Source: an uncultured Eubacteriales bacterium (GTDB lineage: Bacteria > Bacillota > Clostridia > Lachnospirales > Lachnospiraceae). Taken from it: a DNA stretch of 64,000 nt. Below the pieces are notes generated by a model. That model did no database searches and was not told the DNA's origin. It saw only the letters and a list, made by a program, of their open reading frames with translations. A program made the translations under genes and the position numbers. The first letter of the stretch is position 1. Every line of letters begins with the position of its first letter. Below are positions 7,837-15,782 of the stretch, one piece after another. Location of the stretch: NCBI GenBank assembly GCA_949294665.1, contig CASFID010000056.1, positions 32,364-96,363 on the forward strand, given 5' to 3'.

Positions 7837-9345
7837 ATGCTTTGCAGTACGGTGCGTCAGATCCTGGTCAATACAGAGGAGAAATATGGACCGGAAGATG
7901 CGATACGTTACAAGATCAGTAAAAATGAGATCGCTTCCAGGTCTTACACACAGCTCAAAGAGGACAGCGAGAGTTTCTCCAATGTTCTGAAAAGTCTTGG
8001 AGAGCAGGGAAATCATATCGCCGTCATCGGAATGACTTCCTATGCATGGCTGGTAACATACTTCGGAACAGTCAACAGCGGGAGCGTAGTAGTGCCGCTG
8101 GACGTAAACCTTCCGGCGGAAGACGTGTGCGATCTGGTCGCGCGGTCGGATTCCACAGTGCTTGTCTATGACGAGATCAGAAAGGATGTGGCTGCGATCG
8201 CAAAAGAGAAGTGTCCGCAGCTTCGGCATCTCGTGTCCATGCAGCAGTCGGCGCATGACGAACACGCTTACTCTTTCCGGAAGCTGCTGGAAGAGAACAA
8301 AGGCGGCTTCGACTATGAACCGCAGCCGGACCAGCTCTGTACGATCATGTTCACGTCAGGAACAACGGGAAAGAGCAAAGGAGTCATGCTCACACACAGA
8401 AATGTATCGGAAAACGCCACCTGTCTGGATTTGAAGATCCCGGAGAGGATCGTGATCATGACAGTGCTCCCGATCCATCACGCCTACTGTCTGAGCATGG
8501 ATATCCTGAAAGGGGTATCTCTGGGGGCAGTGATCTGCATCAATGATTCCCTGATGCGCGTGGCGAAGAACATCAAACTGTTCAAGCCGGAGATGATCCT
8601 GATGGTGCCGCTGATGATAGAGACAATGGCGAAGAAACTGGAGGAGGCTTCTCTTCTTCCTGCAAAGATCGTAAAAAGCCAGGTGTTCGGAAAACAGTTT
8701 CACACCATCTGCAGCGGCGGAGCCTATCTTGATCCGAAGTATATCGATATGTTCAAAAAATATGACATTGTCATCCAGCAGGGATATGGAATGACAGAGT
8801 GCTCGCCGGTCATCAGCATCTCCCGGAGATGGAATATCCGCAAAGATTCCGTAGGCCAGCTCATCCCCAACTGTGAGGCGAAGACCGTCGACGGCGAACT
8901 CTGGGTGAGAGGGAGCAGCGTCATGCAGGGATACTATAAGATGCCGGAAGAGACGGCGGAAACACTGGAAGACGGCTGGCTCAAAACCGGAGACCTGGGC
9001 TATGCAGACGAGGACGGATTCGTCTATCTGACAGGACGCAAGAAGAACCTGATCATCACAAAGAACGGCGAGAACGTATCACCGGAAGAACTGGAGAATG
9101 CCCTTGCTTCCAACCGGCTTGTGGGGGAGGTACTCGTCCGGGAGAAAGACGGCGTGATCGAGGCGGAGATCTATCCGGATCAGGATTACATGAAAAAGAA
9201 ACGGATCAAAGATGTGAGGGGGAAACTTCAGGAGATCATCGACGGGTATAATAAGACGGCGGCTCCCCAGAAAAGGATCTACAGCCTGACCGTAAGGGAT
9301 CAGGAGTTTGAGAAGACAACGACAAGGAAGATCAGGAGGTTTTAA
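7837..9345 (+). CDS. Acyl-AMP ligase (ANL superfamily)
   Basis: Adenylate-forming enzyme of 502 residues. The ATP-binding loop is TSGTTGKSKG (173-182). Further ANL motifs are YGMTECSP, TGDLGYADEDG, the hinge GRKKNLI and a C-terminal catalytic lysine in TTTRKIRRF. It should activate a carboxylic acid as an acyl-adenylate and load it onto CoA or, more likely here, onto the adjacent ACP. The gene follows the ACP by 82 bp; AAAGGAA (7820-7826) precedes the ATG. It is the last gene of the TetR-divergent unit. The acid specificity cannot be read, but the overall pattern favours a fatty or aryl acid over an amino acid. Confidence 0.85.
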   Translation: MLCSTVRQILVNTEEKYGPEDAIRYKISKNEIASRSYTQLKEDSESFSNVLKSLGEQGNHIAVIGMTSYAWLVTYFGTVNSGSVVVPLDVNLPAEDVCDLVARSDSTVLVYDEIRKDVAAIAKEKCPQLRHLVSMQQSAHDEHAYSFRKLLEENKGGFDYEPQPDQLCTIMFTSGTTGKSKGVMLTHRNVSENATCLDLKIPERIVIMTVLPIHHAYCLSMDILKGVSLGAVICINDSLMRVAKNIKLFKPEMILMVPLMIETMAKKLEEASLLPAKIVKSQVFGKQFHTICSGGAYLDPKYIDMFKKYDIVIQQGYGMTECSPVISISRRWNIRKDSVGQLIPNCEAKTVDGELWVRGSSVMQGYYKMPEETAETLEDGWLKTGDLGYADEDGFVYLTGRKKNLIITKNGENVSPEELENALASNRLVGEVLVREKDGVIEAEIYPDQDYMKKKRIKDVRGKLQEIIDGYNKTAAPQKRIYSLTVRDQEFEKTTTRKIRRF

Positions 9346-9478
9346 GAGGAGGCCCCTGCTCCGGATTCCCTGTTTGACGCTATATCCCAGGACTCCCTGA
9401 AACTGAGCAGGCCGGGAAAGATGCCGTGATAATAGTTCTCTTTTTTTATCATCGCGCCGGGCAATCGGCAAGGCGCAC

Positions 9479-9508
9479 TTGACGGCAGCGAGTGATGCTT
9501 GGTAAGAT
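9479..9508 (+). promoter_or_regulatory. Candidate coaX promoter
   Basis: TTGACG (9479-9484) and TAAGAT (9503-9508) with an 18-bp spacer precede coaX by about 60 bp. This is the only reasonable sigma-A match in the 225-bp gap after the acyl-AMP ligase gene. The rest of that gap shows only a weak GCGCC/GGCGC hairpin. Confidence 0.4.
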
Positions 9509-9570
9509 AAGAGTTAAAGTTCACATTACAGATGAACATATCATCTGCAAGTGTGCGGGGAGGAATACAT

Positions 9571-10341
9571 ATGCTGCTTACGATCGATGTGGGAAACACG
9601 AATATCACAATGGGCGTGTTCAGGGAGGACATTCTGCAGGGGATGTTCCGTATGACGACGAAACGGCCGAGGACATCGGATGAATACGGGATGACGATCT
9701 GCGGCATACTGGAACACAGGTCCATCGATCCGAAAAAGATCAAAGCGGTTATCATCGCATCGGTCGTTCCCGACATCATGTATTCCCTGACAAGCGGCGT
9801 TATCAAATATCTGGACATTACGCCCTGTATCGTCTCGGCAGATTCAGATACAGGCGTCCGTGTAAATACAGATAACCCGTCCAGGACTGGTCCTGACCGT
9901 ATCGTCAATGCGGCGGCGGGCTATGCGATCGCGAAAGGGCCGGCTATTGTGATTGATTTCGGCACGGCAACCACTTATGATCTGATCGGTCCTGACAGTA
10001 CTTTGGAGGCGTGTGTCATCGCGCCTGGGATCGAGACCGCGGGACGTTCCCTCTGGGGAGGAGCGGCGATGCTTCCCGCTATCCAGATTCAGAAGCCGGA
10101 TACTGCGCTCGCCCGGGATACTGTGACGGGAATGCAGGGCGGCCTCGTGTTCGGAGCGATCGGACAGACAGAGTACATTGTGAGACGAATGAAAGAGGAG
10201 TCGGGCTATGAGGACGCATATGTGATCGCCACAGGCGGACTCGGGAAGATCATCGCGGAAGAGACAGAATGCATCGATCTGTACGATCCTCAGCTTACGC
10301 TGAACGGATTGCGGCTGATCTATGAGAGGATGGAGAAATAA
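9571..10341 (+). CDS. coaX: Type III pantothenate kinase
   Basis: Cytoplasmic enzyme for the first step of CoA synthesis, phosphorylating pantothenate with ATP. The 256 residues carry the ASKHA-fold signatures of the CoaX family: IDVGNTNITMGVF at the N-terminus (phosphate 1), GPDRIVNAAAGYA in the middle, IDFGTATTYDLI (phosphate 2) and IATGGLG near the C-terminus. GGGGAGGA (9557-9564) 6 nt before ATG 9571 sets the start; the frame is open further upstream but without a ribosome site. It precedes dus by 37 bp. The coaX-dus-greA-lysS order is typical of Lachnospiraceae chromosomes. Confidence 0.95.
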   Translation: MLLTIDVGNTNITMGVFREDILQGMFRMTTKRPRTSDEYGMTICGILEHRSIDPKKIKAVIIASVVPDIMYSLTSGVIKYLDITPCIVSADSDTGVRVNTDNPSRTGPDRIVNAAAGYAIAKGPAIVIDFGTATTYDLIGPDSTLEACVIAPGIETAGRSLWGGAAMLPAIQIQKPDTALARDTVTGMQGGLVFGAIGQTEYIVRRMKEESGYEDAYVIATGGLGKIIAEETECIDLYDPQLTLNGLRLIYERMEK

Positions 10342-10378
10342 GACGTTTTAGTATATTAGGAGTCAGGGTTTTGCTATA

Positions 10379-11338
10379 ATGAAACATTTAAAAATAGGAA
10401 ATGTGGAACTTGAAAACCGATATATACTCGGACCTATGGCAGGTGTGACGGACCTGCCATTTCGTCTGCTCTGCCGGGAGCAGGGCGCAGGGCTTCTGTG
10501 TATGGAGATGGTGAGCGCGAAGGCGATCTATTATAATAACCGGAACACAGAGAGTCTCCTGGAGATCCATCCGGATGAAAAGCCGGTCTCCCTGCAGCTC
10601 TTCGGTTCAGACCCGAAGATCATGAGCGAGATGGCAAAGCGGATCGAGGAGCGTCCGTTTGCGATCCTGGATATTAATATGGGATGTCCGGTGCCGAAAG
10701 TCGTCAGGAATGGCGAGGGCTCTGCGCTCATGAAAGAGCCGGAGCTGGTCAGAGAGATCGTAACCGCCGTTGTCAGAGCGATAGAGAAACCGGTGACGGT
10801 AAAGATTCGAAAAGGATTTGACGACGATCATGTCAATGCGGTAGAGATCGCAAAGATCATAGAGGATGCGGGAGCCGCGGCGGTGGCGGTCCACGGGAGG
10901 ACACGGGAACAGTATTACAGCGGGAAAGCGGACTGGGACATCATCCGTCAGGTGAAAGAAGCAGTTTCAATCCCCGTGATCGGAAACGGAGACGTCACGA
11001 GCCCGCAGAAAGCGGACGAACTGGTCCGGCAGACCGGATGCGACGGGGTCATGATCGCAAGGGGAGCTCAGGGGAATCCGTGGATCTTCTCTGAGATGGT
11101 ATCCTGGGAAGAAACCGGCAGACTTCCGTCCCGGCCGGACAAGGATGAGGTGTGTCGGATGATCTTAAAGCACGCCCGGCTGCAGCTTGAGTATAAGGGG
11201 GAATTTACAGGCATCCGGGAGATGAGAAAGCATGTTGCCTGGTATACGAAAGGCCTTAAGGGAGCCGCGCGTCTGAGGGAAAAAGTGAATGCGGTAGAGA
11301 GCCTTGAAGAACTGGAAAATCTCTTGACATCATTATAG
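10379..11338 (+). CDS. dusB: tRNA-dihydrouridine synthase
   Basis: FMN-dependent reductase that converts uridines in the tRNA D-loop to dihydrouridine. The 319-residue TIM-barrel protein has GPMAGVTDLPFR at the N-terminus, the catalytic-cysteine segment INMGCPVPKVV, and flavin/phosphate-binding loops AVHGRTREQYYSG and GNGDV..., then GARGxxGNPW as MIARGAQGNPWIF. The length and motifs fit the DusB branch, although exact tRNA positions are not readable. The ribosome site (TAGGAG, 10358-10363) is somewhat far from the ATG. It is probably co-transcribed with coaX. The greA promoter lies across its stop codon. Confidence 0.9.
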   Translation: MKHLKIGNVELENRYILGPMAGVTDLPFRLLCREQGAGLLCMEMVSAKAIYYNNRNTESLLEIHPDEKPVSLQLFGSDPKIMSEMAKRIEERPFAILDINMGCPVPKVVRNGEGSALMKEPELVREIVTAVVRAIEKPVTVKIRKGFDDDHVNAVEIAKIIEDAGAAAVAVHGRTREQYYSGKADWDIIRQVKEAVSIPVIGNGDVTSPQKADELVRQTGCDGVMIARGAQGNPWIFSEMVSWEETGRLPSRPDKDEVCRMILKHARLQLEYKGEFTGIREMRKHVAWYTKGLKGAARLREKVNAVESLEELENLLTSL

Positions 11339-11352
11339 AGTTTGGTTATAAT
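11324..11352 (+). promoter_or_regulatory. Consensus sigma-A promoter for greA
   Basis: TTGACA (11324-11329) and TATAAT (11347-11352) are separated by exactly 17 bp, a perfect consensus. The -35 lies inside the last codons of dus and the -10 just after its stop, so greA has a strong promoter of its own. A leader of about 100 nt follows. Confidence 0.85.
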
Positions 11353-11457
11353 ATTGAAATTGCGAAATAGACTTAAATGACAGCATACAGGACATGCGGT
11401 CCTGCAAAATAAAATCAAAAAAAGAAAATCTGAAGAGACAGAAAGGAAGCGTAACTA

Positions 11458-11943
11458 ATGGCAGAGGCAAAGAAAAGATTACTTACTTATGCCGGATTAA
11501 AGGCACTTGAGGATGAACTTGAAGATCTTAAAGTGGTGAAGAGAAAGGAAGTCGCAGCCAAGATCAAAGAGGCCAGAGAACAGGGCGACCTCTCGGAGAA
11601 TGCCGAGTATGATGCTGCAAAGGACGAGCAGCGGGATATTGAGGCACGTATCGAGGAACTTGAGGGGATTCTGAAAAATGCAGAAGTAGTCGTCGAGGAT
11701 GAGGTCGACTTTGATAAGATCAACGTAGGATGTACTGTGAAAGTCTTCGATGTCACATACGACGAGGAGATGGAGTTTAAGATCGTAGGCTCCACAGAGG
11801 CAAACAGCCTCGAGGGGAAAATCTCCAACGAGTCTCCCGTCGGTCAGGCACTGATCGGGAAGAAAGTCGGCGAGTCGGTCAAGGTTGAGACACAGGCCGG
11901 GGATATCGAGTATAAAGTGCTTGAGATCAGCCGTTCAAAGTAA
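11458..11943 (+). CDS. greA: Transcription elongation factor GreA
   Basis: Binds the RNA polymerase secondary channel and stimulates cleavage of backtracked transcripts. At 161 residues it has standard length. The N-terminal coiled coil carries the acidic tip region LSENAEYDAAKDEQ, and the C-terminal globular domain carries VGCTVKVFDV, GSTEAN, ISNESPVGQALIGKKVGE and YKVLEI. GAAAGGAAG precedes the ATG. It is expressed from the perfect consensus promoter across the end of dus. It is followed by a strong hairpin and then lysS. Confidence 0.96.
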   Translation: MAEAKKRLLTYAGLKALEDELEDLKVVKRKEVAAKIKEAREQGDLSENAEYDAAKDEQRDIEARIEELEGILKNAEVVVEDEVDFDKINVGCTVKVFDVTYDEEMEFKIVGSTEANSLEGKISNESPVGQALIGKKVGESVKVETQAGDIEYKVLEISRSK

Positions 11944-11958
11944 ACATATGACATGACA

Positions 11959-11991
11959 CAGACCTCTTAATGTTCGGACTTAAGAGGTCTG
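11959..11991. terminator. Intercistronic hairpin greA-lysS
   Basis: A perfect 12-bp inverted repeat, CAGACCTCTTAA (11959-11970) and TTAAGAGGTCTG (11980-11991), has a 9-nt loop. No T-tract follows, so it is more likely an RNA-processing or stability element, or a partial terminator, than a full intrinsic terminator. Confidence 0.5.
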
Positions 11992-12118
11992 AATTCGCAT
12001 ATGGACATGTCTGGCCGTCAACGAAAAACAAAGAGACGGATGCGGAAACAAAAGGAAAGAAATCAGAAAGCGGAAGACAGGCAGCAGGAAAAATGCCTGA
12101 AAGGAAGGAGAAAAGACA

Positions 12119-14038
12119 TTGGCACAGCAGCAGAAAAACGGACAGGAACAGGACCTGAATCAGTTGAGGAAAGTGCGCCGCGAGAAACTTGCGGAGTTGC
12201 AGCAGAATGGAAAGGATCCGTTTGTGATCACGAAATATGAACAGTCACATCACAGCCTGGAGATCAAAGAGAATTTCGATGAACTTGAAGGGCAGAAAGT
12301 ATCGATCGCAGGGCGTATGATGTCCAAGCGGGTAATGGGAAAAGCGTCATTCTGTAATGTGCAGGATCTGGAAGGTAATATCCAGTCGTATGTGGCAAGA
12401 GACAGCGTCGGGGAAGAGAATTATAAAGAGTTCAAAAAACTTGACGTAGGCGACGTGATCGGCATCGAGGGAGAAGTGTTCCGGACAAAGACAGGAGAGA
12501 TCTCCGTCCACGCTTCCCATGTGACGCTCCTCTCCAAGAGTCTTCAGATCCTTCCGGAGAAGTTCCACGGACTGACGAATACAGATATGCGTTACCGTCA
12601 GAGATACGTGGATCTGATCATGAACCCGGAAGTAAAAGATACATTTATCAAACGGTCGAAGATCATAAGCGCGATCAGAAAATATCTCGACGGAGAGGGA
12701 TTCATGGAAGTTGAAACGCCGATGCTTGTGGCAAATGCCGGAGGCGCTGCTGCAAGACCTTTCGAGACACATTTCAACGCGCTGAACGAGGACTTGAAGC
12801 TTCGCATCTCTCTTGAGCTTTATCTGAAACGACTGATCGTGGGTGGACTTGAGAAAGTATATGAGATCGGCCGCGTATTCAGAAACGAGGGCCTTGATAC
12901 AAGACACAATCCGGAGTTCACACTGATGGAGCTCTATCAGGCATATACAGATTACAACGGAATGATGGATCTGACGGAGAACCTGTACCGCCATGTGGCT
13001 CAGGAAGTGCTCGGAACGACAAAGATCGTCTACAATGGCGTTGAGATGGATCTCGGAAAACCGTTTGAGCGCATTACAATGATAGACGCGGTGAAAAAAT
13101 ATGCGGGGATCGACTGGAATGAAGTAGAGACTCTGGAGCAGGCAAGGGAGCTTGCGAAGAAGCATAATGTAGAGTTCGAGGAGAGACACAAGAAAGGCGA
13201 CATCCTGTCCCTTTTCTTCGAGGAGTTCGCAGAGGAACACCTGATCCAGCCGACATTTGTCATGGACCATCCGATCGAGATCTCACCTCTGACCAAGAAG
13301 AAGCCGGAGAATCCTGAGTATGTAGAGCGCTTCGAGTTCTTTATGAACGGCTGGGAGATGGCGAACGCGTACTCTGAGCTCAACGATCCGATCGATCAGA
13401 GAGAGAGGTTTAAAGCGCAGGAAGAACAGCTTGCGCAGGGAGATGAAGAGGCGAACACGACAGACGAAGATTTCCTGAATGCACTGGAGATCGGTATGCC
13501 GCCGACAGGAGGTATCGGATTCGGTATCGACAGGATGTGCATGCTTCTCACAAATGCAGCGGCGATCCGCGATGTGCTGCTCTTCCCGACAATGAAGAGC
13601 ATCGGCGGAGCCGAGGGCAAGAAAACGGACAAGAAAGAGGAGTCCGAGCCGGTTGTGAAGATCGATCTTTCCAAGGTGAAAGTCGAGCCACTGTTTGAGG
13701 ATGCCGTTGATTTTGACACCTTTAGCAAGTCCGATTTTCGGATTGTAAAGGTAGAGGCATGCGAGGCAGTTCCGAAGAGTAAGAAACTCCTGAAGTTCAC
13801 ACTGAACGATGGAACAGACCGGAAACGCACGATTTTAAGCGGTATTCACGAGTATTACGAGCCGGAAGAGCTGGTCGGAAAGACCTGCATCGCGATCACA
13901 AATCTCCCGCCGAGGAAGATGATGGGTATCGACTCCGAGGGTATGCTGATCAGCGCTGTGTACGAGTACGATGGGCACGAAGGACTGAATCTGCTGATGG
14001 TGGATGACAATATTCCGGCGGGCGCGAAGCTCTATTAA
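12119..14038 (+). CDS. lysS: Lysyl-tRNA synthetase with C-terminal tRNA-binding domain
   Basis: Class II synthetase that charges tRNA-Lys. The start is TTG at 12119 with AAGGAG (12105-12110) upstream. Residues about 60-150 form the OB anticodon-binding domain. The catalytic core has motif 2 ([16 protein letters not shown]) and motif 3 ([12 protein letters not shown]). At 639 residues it is longer than the usual ~500. The extra part from about 530 onward is an EMAPII/CsaA-like OB domain ([41 protein letters not shown]) like that on the C-terminus of many MetRS enzymes, joined by a Lys/Glu-rich linker. It may raise tRNA affinity. The mobile element starts directly behind the stop codon. Confidence 0.95.
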   Translation: MAQQQKNGQEQDLNQLRKVRREKLAELQQNGKDPFVITKYEQSHHSLEIKENFDELEGQKVSIAGRMMSKRVMGKASFCNVQDLEGNIQSYVARDSVGEENYKEFKKLDVGDVIGIEGEVFRTKTGEISVHASHVTLLSKSLQILPEKFHGLTNTDMRYRQRYVDLIMNPEVKDTFIKRSKIISAIRKYLDGEGFMEVETPMLVANAGGAAARPFETHFNALNEDLKLRISLELYLKRLIVGGLEKVYEIGRVFRNEGLDTRHNPEFTLMELYQAYTDYNGMMDLTENLYRHVAQEVLGTTKIVYNGVEMDLGKPFERITMIDAVKKYAGIDWNEVETLEQARELAKKHNVEFEERHKKGDILSLFFEEFAEEHLIQPTFVMDHPIEISPLTKKKPENPEYVERFEFFMNGWEMANAYSELNDPIDQRERFKAQEEQLAQGDEEANTTDEDFLNALEIGMPPTGGIGFGIDRMCMLLTNAAAIRDVLLFPTMKSIGGAEGKKTDKKEESEPVVKIDLSKVKVEPLFEDAVDFDTFSKSDFRIVKVEACEAVPKSKKLLKFTLNDGTDRKRTILSGIHEYYEPEELVGKTCIAITNLPPRKMMGIDSEGMLISAVYEYDGHEGLNLLMVDDNIPAGAKLY

Positions 14039-14059
14039 GGATAAGAAATGACCTATCAT

Positions 14060-14100
14060 TTTGACAACAAAAATTCAATTTGACAACAATTTGACAGCAA
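14060..14100 (+). repeat. Three TTTGACAACAA-type direct repeats
   Basis: TTTGACAACAA at 14060-14070 and 14079-14089, and TTTGACAGCAA at 14090-14100, lie 22 bp after the lysS stop codon. Short directly repeated 11-mers at an element end are typical recombinase or excisionase arm sites, but other uses are possible. Confidence 0.55.
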
Positions 14101-14179
14101 AAACCGAAACAAATACGAATTATTACGACGTATTGTAAAAAGTTGTCGCTCGTCCATTTCAGGCAAAACAGATTGTCTG

Positions 14180-14223
14180 GGGCACTTTTTGAAAGAAAAA
14201 CTTTCAAAGAGTGCCCTTTTTTT
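14180..14223 (+). terminator. Strong intrinsic terminator
   Basis: The 16-nt arms GGGCACTTTTTGAAAG (14180-14195) and CTTTCAAAGAGTGCCC (14201-14216) pair with one mismatch. The loop is AAAAA and seven T residues follow. It blocks transcription from lysS into the element, or acts as an attenuator in the leader of the first element gene. Confidence 0.85.
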
Positions 14224-14274
14224 GTGCAATCGGATACATCCGTGGTAGTCATTCAGGATGGAGGAACAGAAGTC

Positions 14275-14520
14275 ATGAAAACAGAAAACAGTTACTACAA
14301 TCAACAAAAGCGCAGTGAAGTGATGGAAAGTGCCCGCAGGCTCAGAAGAAAGTTTTTACGATATCAACAGGCGGAGATAGTGTACAGCCTGTCCCATAAG
14401 AAGCTGATGGAATTGGCTAATGACGCAGGGGCTATTTACAGAATGGACGGTATTGTTTTAATCAATCGGGAAATTTTTGACGAGTATCTTGAAAGATTTC
14501 ATGAGGTAAAACAGAAGTAA
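14275..14520 (+). CDS. Small excisionase/DUF6462-like protein 1
   Basis: Basic protein of 81 residues. Its pattern FLRYQQAEIVYSLSHKKLMELANDAGAIYRMDGIVLINREIFDEYLERF is shared with the next two genes. It resembles the small winged-helix, MerR/excisionase-like proteins (DUF6462 type) seen at one end of Firmicute conjugative elements. GGAGG (14260-14264) lies 10 nt before the ATG at 14275. It is the first gene of the element and is preceded by a strong terminator. DNA binding, for example in excision or element control, is inferred from fold resemblance and position. Confidence 0.6.
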   Translation: MKTENSYYNQQKRSEVMESARRLRRKFLRYQQAEIVYSLSHKKLMELANDAGAIYRMDGIVLINREIFDEYLERFHEVKQK

Positions 14521-14534
14521 AGGAGATGTCTGAT

Positions 14535-14744
14535 ATGGGATATGCAAGAAAAGATGTAGAAGCTACAAAAGAAGGACAGAAGAAATTTGTGAGGTATAAG
14601 GAAGGCGCAGAGAAATATAGTTTGGGGCTCACTAAATTTCAAGCTTTAGCTAAAGAAGCAAAGGCGGTCTATAAGGTTGATAAAGTAGTTCTTGTCAATT
14701 GTGAAATATTCGAACGCTTTTTGGAAACTTTTAGAGAATATTAA
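14535..14744 (+). CDS. Small excisionase/DUF6462-like protein 2
   Basis: A 69-residue paralogue of the preceding gene. The shared core reads FVRYKEGAEKYSLGLTKF, then LAKEAKAVYKVDKVVLVN and a final IFERFLETF. AGGAG (14521-14525) is spaced 9 nt from ATG 14535; the ATG at 14526 directly abuts the ribosome site and is not usable. It lies 14 bp after paralogue 1 and 16 bp before paralogue 3, so the three probably form one transcript with parA and parB. Confidence 0.6.
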   Translation: MGYARKDVEATKEGQKKFVRYKEGAEKYSLGLTKFQALAKEAKAVYKVDKVVLVNCEIFERFLETFREY

Positions 14745-14760
14745 AATCGGAGGATCAATG

Positions 14761-15018
14761 ATGCATGGAAAAGTATGGCTGTTCTCTCATCTCATTGATG
14801 ATGAAGATCTTGCATTTTTACAGAGGGAGTTTATCAGTTATCAGCAGGCAATGGAATATTACGGACTCCGGTATAAACCTGTGGTCAGGATGTCTCATGT
14901 TTCGGGTTCTGTTTACAAGGTAGGAAAAAAGGTATTGATACGAAGGAGTATTTTTGAAGAATATTTGAGAAATCATGTGAAAAGGGGGACCGAAGAATGG
15001 GAAGAGTTATTTCAGTAG
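14761..15018 (+). CDS. Small excisionase/DUF6462-like protein 3
   Basis: Third tandem paralogue, 85 residues. It has a different N-terminal extension (HGKVWLFSHLIDDEDL) before the shared core (FISYQQAMEYYGL, SGSVYKVGKKVLIRRSIFEEYL). GGAGG (14749-14753) is 7 nt from ATG 14761; ATG 14758 is an alternative one codon earlier. Its 3' end overlaps parA by 22 bp, tying this family to the partition genes by translational coupling. Confidence 0.6.
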   Translation: MHGKVWLFSHLIDDEDLAFLQREFISYQQAMEYYGLRYKPVVRMSHVSGSVYKVGKKVLIRRSIFEEYLRNHVKRGTEEWEELFQ

Positions 15019-15782
15019 CAAACCAAAAGGGCGGAGTCGCAAAAACAACATCAGCAGTAAATCTGGGGATTGGACTGGCCAGGGAAGGGAAAAAAGTATT
15101 GCTCGTTGATACAGATCCTCAGGGAAGTCTTACAGCCAGTCTTGGATATGTGGAACCTGATGAAATTCAGATTACACTGGCAAATATACTTACTGCAGTG
15201 ATCAATGAACAGGAGATTGATCCGGATGATGGAATTCTTCATCATGAGGAGAATATTGATATCATGCCCGGAAATATTGAACTGTCTGCACTGGAAGTTG
15301 TCATGGGAAATGTGATGAGCAGAGAACTTATTTTAAAAGATTATATTGATATGATGAGAGAACGATATGATTATATTCTGATTGATTGTATGCCCAGTCT
15401 TGGAATGATGACGATCAATGCATTGGTTGCTTCTGATTCTGTACTGATCCCTGTTCAGGCGGCATATCTGCCTGTAAAAGGTCTCCAACAGTTGATAAAG
15501 ACTATTCTGATGGTCAAGAAGAGGCTGAACCGTGGACTGGAAATTCAGGGAATCCTTCTTACAATGGTGGATTACAGGACAAATTATGCGAAAGATATTG
15601 CGGCAAAGCTGCATGAAACCTATGGGTCACGAATTACGATTTTTGATAATTCGATTCCTATGTCTGTTAAGGCAGCAGAAACAAGTGCCGAGGGAGTCAG
15701 TATTTATTCTCATTGTCCTAAAAGCAAGGTGGCAGAAGCATATCGGAATCTGACACAGGAGGTGCTGAACAGTGAAAAGTAG
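14997..15782 (+). CDS. parA: ParA-family partition ATPase
   Basis: Deviant Walker-type ATPase of 261 residues. The N-terminal P-loop is ANQKGGVAKTTSAVNLG, followed by VDTDPQGS (switch I) and YDYILIDCMPSLGMMT (Walker B region). The size is that of chromosome-type/ICE Soj proteins without an extra N-terminal DNA-binding domain. It is expected to work with the ParB encoded immediately downstream to segregate or stabilise the circular form of the element. The stop overlaps the parB start by 11 bp. No parS-like palindrome array was identified by eye. Confidence 0.92.
   Translation: MGRVISVANQKGGVAKTTSAVNLGIGLAREGKKVLLVDTDPQGSLTASLGYVEPDEIQITLANILTAVINEQEIDPDDGILHHEENIDIMPGNIELSALEVVMGNVMSRELILKDYIDMMRERYDYILIDCMPSLGMMTINALVASDSVLIPVQAAYLPVKGLQQLIKTILMVKKRLNRGLEIQGILLTMVDYRTNYAKDIAAKLHETYGSRITIFDNSIPMSVKAAETSAEGVSIYSHCPKSKVAEAYRNLTQEVLNSEK

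Noticed and set aside
10375-10380. TATAAT over the dus start codon
   Set aside because: No -35 at the right distance and a promoter there would start RNA inside the gene; probably chance.
12001-12240. 79-codon plus-strand frame before lysS
   Set aside because: Overlaps the lysS start in another frame; Lys/Arg-rich composition comes from the A/G-rich leader and there is no ribosome site.
12347-13270. 307-codon minus-strand frame opposite lysS
   Set aside because: Shadow of a highly conserved synthetase gene; no domain or start signal.
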